The notes beneath the pieces were generated by a model. It did no database searches and was not told where the DNA came from. It was given only the letters and a program-made list of their open reading frames with translations. The position numbers were made by a program, and so were the translations under genes. Source: JAXJYR01 sp964593515 (GTDB taxonomy: Bacteria; Bacillota_I; Bacilli_A; Erysipelotrichales; Erysipelotrichaceae). From it: a stretch of 8,262 bases of DNA. The stretch spans positions 1-8,262 of the forward strand of contig CAZQJH010000075.1 of NCBI GenBank assembly GCA_964593515.1, given 5' to 3'. Shown piece after piece: positions 1 through 5,615 of this stretch (its first letter is position 1; the number at the start of each line of letters is the position of its first letter).

Positions 1-34
1 ATTATAAACTAATAATATTAGTAAAAAATAAAGA

Positions 35-541
35 TTATCTTAATATCGTAGCATCCTTTTCACTAGCCACTAAACTACTACCACAATATTCACATTTCCC
101 CTTCTTTTCCTTCATACGATTAAAAGCACAACAACAAGGACAAGTAATATCATATACCTTTAGCGCTCTAACATGATTTTCAACTAAACATTTAGTATTA
201 TAGTTAATATAATAACCTTTCACAAAACCATGATTAACTAAATATTTTACATCATCAAGTACTTTATCATAATCACAATCTACTAAAAGCGCAATTTTAT
301 TAATATCGACATTCTTATATTCAACCACTAATTCATATATTCTAATTAAACGCTCATTATTCTTCTTTAATATATTACAACTTCGACGTAAAGTTAAAGT
401 TATAATAAAACTAATAAAAGCAATAGCAAAATAACTATCATCAGCAAAACAACAAACAACCATTATTGCCGTCCAAATATATAAAACAATTAATGCAATT
501 TCATAATTTTTAAAATTTCTTTTTAAATCTTCTTTCTTCAT
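35..541 (-). CDS. Small two-pass membrane protein with helix-turn-helix-like middle and C-terminal zinc ribbon; function unknown
   Basis: I do not recognise a named family. The 168-residue protein has two hydrophobic segments near the N-terminus (about residues 14-33 and 37-51), probably a membrane hairpin. A charged helical region (about 60-120) follows; its spacing of helices and the end 'YLVNHGFVKGYYI' look like a winged-helix fold. A C-terminal zinc-ribbon-like knuckle pair follows, with C134-x2-C137 (run CPCCC) and C150-x2-C153 followed by G-S-S. Both extra-membrane parts would lie on the same side of the membrane, most likely the cytoplasm. A GTG nine bases upstream (550) is in frame but lies inside the Shine-Dalgarno sequence, so I chose the ATG at 541. 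The gene lies after the helicase terminator and is probably its own unit; I see no convincing promoter between. Its role is unknown: membrane-bound regulator or envelope-stress protein are guesses. That it is a gene is fairly sure. Confidence 0.8.
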   Translation of the reverse strand: MKKEDLKRNFKNYEIALIVLYIWTAIMVVCCFADDSYFAIAFISFIITLTLRRSCNILKKNNERLIRIYELVVEYKNVDINKIALLVDCDYDKVLDDVKYLVNHGFVKGYYINYNTKCLVENHVRALKVYDITCPCCCAFNRMKEKKGKCEYCGSSLVASEKDATILR

Positions 542-546
542 CAAAA

Positions 547-554
547 CCACCTCT
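547..554 (-). promoter_or_regulatory. Ribosome-binding site that fixes the start of the membrane/zinc-ribbon gene
   Basis: On the minus strand the sequence reads AGAGGTGG, then TTTTG, then ATG at 541. This gives normal spacing for the ATG at 541 and places the alternative GTG start (548-550) within the ribosome-binding site itself, so the longer reading is unlikely. Confidence 0.7.
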
Positions 555-635
555 TACTATATAATACCACTATTTCAATCAAAAACACACAAGTAATTTA
601 TTACAGAGTAAAAATTCTCCCAATTTAAGGGATAT

Positions 636-672
636 AAAAAAGCCTATGTTGTTTAATTAAACAATTAGGCTT
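636..672 (-). terminator. Rho-independent terminator after the PLD-helicase gene
   Basis: Seven bases after the helicase TAG, the minus strand forms AAGCCTA pairing with TAGGCTT (672-666 with 646-640), followed directly by a run of T. Between these arms lies a second, perfect 16-base palindrome, TTGTTTAATTAAACAA (649-664), offset by a small bulge, so the whole forms one long hairpin. The T-run exists only on the minus-strand exit side, so it acts in one direction. It separates the methyltransferase-helicase operon from the small membrane-protein gene. Confidence 0.85.
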
Positions 673-678
673 AAATAA

Positions 679-3102
679 CTACATATCTTTACTCGTATAT
701 CTTCTTTCATAATAATCTTTAATACGATAATCAATGATATCTTTAAACATCGCAATAAACCATGATTCATGAATAAATGGTTTAATATCTGGATGTAATG
801 ATATTAAATAATCATCAACTTCAATAAAATAATCACTACCTGATTTCTTTAAGAAATTTATAGGATTCTTTTTAATATTATTTAAGTGTTCTTTATCACT
901 TATCAATAAATATTCTTCATATGTCAGATTATCTTTTAAATCACGATAATTTAAATTATCTTTAAAAAATGCTTTCCAACCTTTTAATAAAGTTGCTTCA
1001 TCTAAGTCCATTAATATTTTACCATTATTATAGAATGTTAATAAAATCGGCATCTTATAAACCTTACTCATACTAGTTGTTTCTAATTCATGAAGAAATT
1101 TTAATCCAAAAGCATCAATTTTTAGCATTGAATTATCTAATTCATCTATCTCTTTTAAAAACTCATAGTAATTTTTAAAGACATTCGTTTTAGTATTACT
1201 TATACAATTTTCATATAAATTAGCATCCATATGTTCATATAGTTGAACTCTAGTAACCATTTTTACTTCTAACATTTCTTTAATACGGAAATATTCATCT
1301 TTAATTTTTTCTTTAATCGTTTTATTTTTTTGATCCATTGCTTCAAATAAATCAATTAATTGTAAATCAAAATCAATAATACATCCTTGTGGTAATTGTG
1401 CTCTCACAAAATCACTAACTCCACCAATATAATTAGAAGTAACTCCACTTAAGAATGTTGGTACTTTATTAGCTTTTTTATAATTACCAATAAAGTCTAG
1501 GACATTTAAATGGGTTTTACCTTCACATAAGCGTAAACCACGACCAAGTTGTTGAAGGAAGATGGTTGGTGATTGAGTTGGTCTTAAAAATAAAACCATA
1601 TCAATAGCTTGAATATCAATTCCTTCATTAAACATATCCACTGCAAAAATAACTTTAATAGCACCATCCATTAATTGTTTAATAGCTTCATCACGATTTA
1701 AAGTATATTCCCCACTAGCATTTGAATATACAGCACAACTAGGTATCCCACGTTTATTAAAATCTTTACTCATAGCAAGGGCATGTTCTTTTGAACAACA
1801 AAAACCAATAGCCTTATTTGAACCATACTTACAATAATATCTATAAATTAAGTCATATCTTTTTTGATTATCATAAGCAATATTTAAATCTTCAATTTCA
1901 TATTGTCCTTTAACATAACGCATTGATGAATAATCAACTTCATCATAAATACCATAGTAATGAAATGGTACTAACATACCTCGATTAATTCCTTCTCGTA
2001 AATCAATTTCATAAGGAACATTATAATCACATAAAGCATAAATACTTTTTCCATCTAGACGCATTGGCGTGGCACTTAAACCAAGTAAAAATTTTGGTTT
2101 AAAATAATCAACAACTTTTAAATATTGATTTGATGCTGCATGATGAAATTCATCAATAACAATATATTCAAAATCATCAGCCTTAAAATGATGTAATGTT
2201 TCATCTTTAGCTAAAGTAGCTACAGAAGCAAATATCAATGATTTATCATAATCTTTATGATCTTTATCTAAGAAACCATAATCATTACTTTTTCGTACAT
2301 TAGAAAAAGATATTGATGCTTGTTTTAATATTTCTTCGCGATGAGCTACAAATAATATTTTATGATAATCTTTTGAATCAAAAGCAGCTAAATATGTTTT
2401 ACCAATTCCAGTAGCAGCTTTTATTAATGCTTTATTAGCTCCTTGTTCTCTTGTTTGTTTTAAAGCATATAATGCTTCAATTTGGGCTTCACGTGGTTCA
2501 TATTCTTGATTGTTAGTTAAAGCCTTATCATAAGTTTCTAAATGTTTATAAACACTTGGTTTACACCAATTATTGGCATAAGTCTTCAATAATTTATCAT
2601 CAATCACAACACTATGATTAACAAATAAATCATTAAAAGTTTGGTAAAACTGTTGATAACTATCAAAATCATCCTCACTAGTAAAATGATAATTCCATTC
2701 AATCCCACTTGTTAGCGCACTTTTAGATATATTTGAAGAACCAATAAATACTTCCGTTTTATCATGTTGAGTAATAAAATATGCCTTAGGATGAAAAGAA
2801 CGTTTTTCATCATCATAAAAACGTAAATCAAGATGCTTTAATTCATTCTTCAATAAATATAAAGCACTTGGTTGGGTAATTCCTAAATAATTACCAGTTA
2901 ATATACGAATAGGTACATTTTGTTCATCTAATTTTTTTAAAGTAGGAAGCAAGATTTTAACCCCAGATTCCATTAAGAATGAAACAATAAAGTCAACTTT
3001 TACAGCTTGTTTTAAGCTAAGTTGTAATTGATATAAAAGTTGACGTTCTTCTAAATCATCACCCGTACAAATTATTTTTTTTGTAGAATTACATTGAGCC
3101 AT
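679..3102 (-). CDS. PLD-family nuclease / superfamily 2 DEAD-like helicase fusion protein
   Basis: An 807-residue cytoplasmic protein that probably cuts or remodels nucleic acid using ATP. Residues about 20-180 are a phospholipase D-like nuclease domain with a single HKD-type motif: H104-x-K106, D114, then G121-S-S-N124 and E135. One-motif PLD nucleases of the BfiI/NgoFVII/Nuc type normally dimerise to build one active site. Residues about 200-545 are an SF2 helicase core: Q207 in a Q-like motif, Walker A TGIGKT (231-236), DEFH (317-320), SAT (343-345), NEGIDI (492-497) and QQLGRGLR (517-524). The last 260 residues form a helical extension that I cannot assign. The ATG at 3102 has AGGGGAG seven bases upstream. 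This start lies within the end of the methyltransferase gene (31-base overlap), so translation is probably coupled. Similar PLD-helicase fusions are often treated as candidate defence or repair enzymes; the target here is unknown. All helicase motifs look intact. Confidence 0.93.
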   Translation of the reverse strand: MAQCNSTKKIICTGDDLEERQLLYQLQLSLKQAVKVDFIVSFLMESGVKILLPTLKKLDEQNVPIRILTGNYLGITQPSALYLLKNELKHLDLRFYDDEKRSFHPKAYFITQHDKTEVFIGSSNISKSALTSGIEWNYHFTSEDDFDSYQQFYQTFNDLFVNHSVVIDDKLLKTYANNWCKPSVYKHLETYDKALTNNQEYEPREAQIEALYALKQTREQGANKALIKAATGIGKTYLAAFDSKDYHKILFVAHREEILKQASISFSNVRKSNDYGFLDKDHKDYDKSLIFASVATLAKDETLHHFKADDFEYIVIDEFHHAASNQYLKVVDYFKPKFLLGLSATPMRLDGKSIYALCDYNVPYEIDLREGINRGMLVPFHYYGIYDEVDYSSMRYVKGQYEIEDLNIAYDNQKRYDLIYRYYCKYGSNKAIGFCCSKEHALAMSKDFNKRGIPSCAVYSNASGEYTLNRDEAIKQLMDGAIKVIFAVDMFNEGIDIQAIDMVLFLRPTQSPTIFLQQLGRGLRLCEGKTHLNVLDFIGNYKKANKVPTFLSGVTSNYIGGVSDFVRAQLPQGCIIDFDLQLIDLFEAMDQKNKTIKEKIKDEYFRIKEMLEVKMVTRVQLYEHMDANLYENCISNTKTNVFKNYYEFLKEIDELDNSMLKIDAFGLKFLHELETTSMSKVYKMPILLTFYNNGKILMDLDEATLLKGWKAFFKDNLNYRDLKDNLTYEEYLLISDKEHLNNIKKNPINFLKKSGSDYFIEVDDYLISLHPDIKPFIHESWFIAMFKDIIDYRIKDYYERRYTSKDM

Positions 3103-3656
3103 CTTTCATCTCCCCTATCCTCACGTACATCACCACTAATCCAATATTCAACTAAAGTGATACCACTAATTTTAGCTAATAGTTCTTTAAATGATTCTAA
3201 AGTAAAGAAAATAAAATAACGGCCATTTCTTTCACCTTCAAAATCACCATATTTAAATGAAGTATAAATAATTCCCTCATTTTTAATTGCTTTAACCATT
3301 TTATTTAATACATCAATTAGTTCTTCATAAGGTAAATGTAATATTGATGAACAAGCCCATATCGCATCATATTGATTATTTGCAGCTAATTCATTAAACA
3401 ACATTTGTTTAACTTCAATTCCAGTATAATCTGATGCATATTTACATAATTCACTACTACCATCAATTGCGTCTACTTGATAATTTTGACTTAGAAAATA
3501 TTTAGTATCTCGTCCTGATCCACAACCAAAATCCAAAATATAACTATTAGGTTTTAAATAGGCTAAAAACTTATCTTGAACTTGTTTAAAATCAACATCC
3601 TTTGTTGAAGTAATAAACTCCATTGCATTTTTATTATAATAATCTAGTGTTTTCAT
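3072..3656 (-). CDS. Class I SAM-dependent methyltransferase (first gene of the helicase operon)
   Basis: A 194-residue Rossmann-fold methyltransferase. Motif I is LDFGCGSGRD (41-50), binding S-adenosylmethionine. The acidic residue after strand 2 is D65 in VDAIDGSSEL. The motif IV region reads DAIWACSSILHLP (97-109). A later 'FKYGDFEGERNGRYF' (134-148) is a probable substrate-side signature. The motif IV region lacks the NPPY/DPPY or PC motif of DNA or RNA base methyltransferases, so it resembles small-molecule or protein methyltransferases; the acceptor is unknown. The ATG at 3656 has AAAGGAG eight bases upstream and a good promoter further up. The final codons run 31 bases into the helicase gene and contain its ribosome-binding site, so the two proteins are probably made in a fixed ratio and may act together. 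It could be an unrelated metabolic enzyme, but the overlap argues for a functional link. Gene and fold are very likely; the substrate is not known. Confidence 0.9.
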   Translation of the reverse strand: MKTLDYYNKNAMEFITSTKDVDFKQVQDKFLAYLKPNSYILDFGCGSGRDTKYFLSQNYQVDAIDGSSELCKYASDYTGIEVKQMLFNELAANNQYDAIWACSSILHLPYEELIDVLNKMVKAIKNEGIIYTSFKYGDFEGERNGRYFIFFTLESFKELLAKISGITLVEYWISGDVREDRGDERWLNVILQKK

Positions 3657-3703
3657 CTTTAAATCTCCTTTATTTAGTTAATTTTATCATTTTTTTTAGA
3701 TAA

Positions 3704-3732
3704 ATTATAGCCCATTTAAACACATGCGTAAA
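3704..3732 (-). promoter_or_regulatory. Probable vegetative promoter of the methyltransferase-helicase operon
   Basis: On the minus strand, TTTACG (3732-3727) is followed by a 17-base spacer and a perfect TATAAT (3709-3704). The -35 matches TTGACA at four of six positions. The transcript would begin roughly 45 bases before the methyltransferase ATG. The -35 hexamer overlaps the T-run of the terminator of the upstream Cys-rich gene. Confidence 0.65.
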
Positions 3733-3752
3733 AAAACACTCCTAAGAGTGCT
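3730..3752 (-). terminator. Rho-independent terminator of the Cys/Asn-rich gene
   Basis: Directly after the stop codon the minus strand reads CACTC, a four-base loop, then GAGTG (arms 3746-3750 and 3737-3741), followed by seven T. Extending the stem outwards adds a G-T and an A-T pair. The hairpin begins within two bases of the TAA, so this is a very compact gene end. Confidence 0.8.
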
Positions 3753-3976
3753 TAGTTACAATTACAGTTACATGTTACTTCGGTTGAATTGTTGTTAGGA
3801 TTAGTTTGGTTGTTGCATTGACAGTTTTTCATACAGTTGTTGTATGCTTGTGTACAAGTGTTTTCGCAACATCCTCCATTAGGATTAGAGTTACATCCAC
3901 ACCCTCTAGAAATTGTGGTACGTGGTTGAATACATGAGTTACAACTGCTACTACGATTACATGAACATGTTGGCAT
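3752..3976 (-). CDS. Small Cys/Asn-rich protein, unknown family
   Basis: A 74-residue protein with 15 Cys and 18 Asn and few charged residues. No signal peptide, membrane segment or double-glycine leader is visible. Cysteines come as C-x-C pairs (4/6, 26/28, 52/54), a C-x-C-x-C tail (69/71/73), and a denser centre with CC (36-37), C41, C48 and C52, where C-x3-C-x6-C-x3-C would suit a short disulfide-bonded helical hairpin. The gene is well supported despite its size: AAAGGAG lies seven bases before the ATG and a terminator follows the stop at once. By my count 69 of 180 bases in 3781-3960 are G or C, richer than its surroundings, explained at least partly by Cys codons. I cannot name a function. 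Options are a spore-coat or surface protein cross-linked by disulfides (supported weakly by the promoter), a metallothionein-like metal binder, or a modified peptide precursor, although no maturation enzyme lies beside it. Confidence 0.8.
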   Translation of the reverse strand: MPTCSCNRSSSCNSCIQPRTTISRGCGCNSNPNGGCCENTCTQAYNNCMKNCQCNNQTNPNNNSTEVTCNCNCN

Positions 3977-4003
3977 ATCTTTGCTCCTTTCTGTTTACAC
4001 TAT

Positions 4004-4012
4004 TACTATATG
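4004..4012 (-). promoter_or_regulatory. Possible sporulation-sigma-type -10 element upstream of the Cys/Asn-rich gene
   Basis: On the minus strand the sequence is CATATAGTA, an exact match to CATAnnnTA, the -10 consensus known for Bacillus sigma-K. An AAC lies 15 bases upstream as a possible -35 remnant, slightly closer than usual. The same bases contain TATAGT, a five-of-six match to a vegetative -10, but no good TTGACA-like element lies at the right distance. In AT-rich DNA this match can arise by chance, so the sigma assignment is only a suggestion. Confidence 0.35.
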
Positions 4013-4042
4013 TAATTGGTTTTAAAAGTTATTAGGCGATTG

Positions 4043-4071
4043 TGGAAATAGGATAGAAATTAGTGTAAAAT
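4043..4071 (+). promoter_or_regulatory. Possible promoter of the hydrogenase operon
   Basis: TGGAAA (4043-4048), a 17-base spacer and TAAAAT (4066-4071) match the vegetative consensus at four and five of six positions. The ATG follows 19 bases later behind AGAGGTG. The element lies in the 114-base divergent region shared with the Cys/Asn-rich gene. The spacing is right but the hexamers are imperfect, so this is tentative. Confidence 0.35.
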
Positions 4072-4090
4072 AAAAGCTAGAGGTGATAAA

Positions 4091-5605
4091 ATGCGTGGAA
4101 TTTACAATTCAGTTACAGATATTCGTCGTAAGGTATTTACTGAAATAGCTAGATTAGCTTATGAAGGTGGCGATTATGCCAAAAAGATTGAGGAATTACC
4201 TTATAAGATTTTACCTGGAGAACAAGCTAAATATCGTGATAGTATCTTCTTAGAAAGAGCTATTGTTGGTGAACGTTTACGTCTAGGTATTGGTTTACCT
4301 TTAAGAAGTATTGAAGAACATGTTCAAGTTAGTGAAGGAATTGAAGAAAGTGCGATTGCCCAAAAATATTATGATGATCCATTAATCAACATTATTAAGT
4401 TTGCTTGTAATGCTTGTCCAGAAAAAAAGATTGTCGTTAGTGATACTTGTCAAGGTTGTTTAGCTCATCCTTGTAAAGAAGTATGTCCTAAAGATGCTAT
4501 TAGTATTATCAATGGAAAAAGTGTTATTGATCAAGATAAGTGTATTAAATGTGGTCAATGTATGAATGTTTGTCCTTATCAAGCAATTAATAAATTAGAA
4601 CGTCCTTGTGCTAAAAGTTGTGGTATGGATGCAATTAAGAGTGATGATTTAGGTCGGGCTGAAATTGATTATGATAAATGTGTTTCTTGTGGAATGTGTT
4701 TAGTTAATTGTCCTTTTGGAGCTATTGTTGATAAAGGTCAAATCTTTCAAACCATTCATGCAATTAAAAGTGGTAGTGAAGTAATTGCTGCTATTGCTCC
4801 AGCTTTTGTTGGTCAATTTGGTCCAAAAGTTGATGATAAAAAAGTTATTGCAGCTTTAAAACAATTAGGATTTAGTGAAGTAGTAGAAGTTGCGATTGGA
4901 GCTGATTTATGTACAGTTGAAGAAGCTAATGACTTCTTAGAAAAAGTACCAGCTAAATTACCTTTTATGGCAACATCATGTTGTCCTGCTTGGAGTGTAA
5001 TGGCTAAAAAATTATTCCCTGAATATAAAGAAAATATTAGTATGGCTTTAACTCCAATGGTTTTAACAGCTCGTTTAATTAAAAAGAATAAACCTAAAGC
5101 TAAAGTTGTCTTTATTGGACCTTGTGCTGCTAAGAAATTAGAAGCATCAAGAAAAAGTGTGAGAAGTGATGTTGACTTTGTTTTAACTTTTGAAGAAGTT
5201 ATGGGAATGTTTGAAGCTAAAGGTATTGATTTACCAAGTGTTGAAGCAAGTGAAGGATTTAGTTGTGGTTCAACTCATGGACGTCAATTTGCTGTTTCTG
5301 GTGGTGTAGCTAATGCAGTTAAAGATTGTATTCAAAAACAACATCCTGATAAAGAAGTATTAATTGATTCGGCTGAAGGATTAAAAAACTGTCGTACCAT
5401 GTTAATGATGGCTAAAGCTGGTAAACGTAATGGTTATCTATTAGAAGGTATGGCCTGTCCTGGTGGATGTGTTGCAGGTGCAGGTACTTTACAACCAGTA
5501 ATTAAATCAAGTGCTAATGTGAAAAAATATAGTAAAGAAGCTAATAAAGCTTTAGCTTTAGATAGTGAATATTTAGATAATTTAGAACTTTTAACAAAAG
5601 AATAG
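4091..5605 (+). CDS. Monomeric [FeFe] hydrogenase, group B type
   Basis: A cytoplasmic iron hydrogenase (504 residues) that interconverts protons and H2, probably with ferredoxin as partner. After a Cys-free region of about 105 residues typical of the group B family, 16 cysteines (106, 109, 120, 123, 128, 132, 151, 154, 157, 161, 173, 177, 197, 200, 203, 207) can hold up to four [4Fe-4S] clusters; two sets are classic C-x2-C-x2-C-x3-C-P. The H-cluster domain has all three signatures: TSCCPAW (295-301), GPCAAKKLE (343-351) and EGMACPGGC (452-460). C298, C345, C456 and C460 are the expected cluster ligands, and C297 is the usual proton-relay Cys. TSCCP with an intact relay Cys separates it from sensory groups C and D. 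AGAGGTG precedes the ATG. It leads an operon with NAD+ synthetase 10 bases downstream. The H-cluster maturases HydE, HydF and HydG are not in this window. Confidence 0.93.
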   Translation: MRGIYNSVTDIRRKVFTEIARLAYEGGDYAKKIEELPYKILPGEQAKYRDSIFLERAIVGERLRLGIGLPLRSIEEHVQVSEGIEESAIAQKYYDDPLINIIKFACNACPEKKIVVSDTCQGCLAHPCKEVCPKDAISIINGKSVIDQDKCIKCGQCMNVCPYQAINKLERPCAKSCGMDAIKSDDLGRAEIDYDKCVSCGMCLVNCPFGAIVDKGQIFQTIHAIKSGSEVIAAIAPAFVGQFGPKVDDKKVIAALKQLGFSEVVEVAIGADLCTVEEANDFLEKVPAKLPFMATSCCPAWSVMAKKLFPEYKENISMALTPMVLTARLIKKNKPKAKVVFIGPCAAKKLEASRKSVRSDVDFVLTFEEVMGMFEAKGIDLPSVEASEGFSCGSTHGRQFAVSGGVANAVKDCIQKQHPDKEVLIDSAEGLKNCRTMLMMAKAGKRNGYLLEGMACPGGCVAGAGTLQPVIKSSANVKKYSKEANKALALDSEYLDNLELLTKE

Positions 5606-5615
5606 AGGTAATTAG

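Noticed and set aside
1..34. 15-base AT-only-stem palindrome (ACTAATA-TATTAGT) after the left-edge gene
   Set aside because: The stem has a single G-C pair, almost no loop and no clean T-run after it, so it is not supported as a terminator.
542..550. GTG start giving three extra residues on the membrane/zinc-ribbon protein
   Set aside because: The GTG is part of the Shine-Dalgarno sequence of the ATG at 541.
679..3102. A classical two-HKD phospholipase D enzyme
   Set aside because: Only one HKD-type motif is present and it is fused to a helicase, so a nuclease-type PLD domain fits better than a lipid enzyme.
3752..3976. Bacteriocin, sactipeptide or lanthipeptide precursor
   Set aside because: No leader peptide, radical SAM enzyme, lanthionine synthetase, protease or exporter lies beside it in the window.
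4039..4058. Rex-like half site (TTGTGGAAA) upstream of the hydrogenase
   Set aside because: Only one half fits the TTGTGA-type sequence; the inverted second half is absent, so I do not call an operator.
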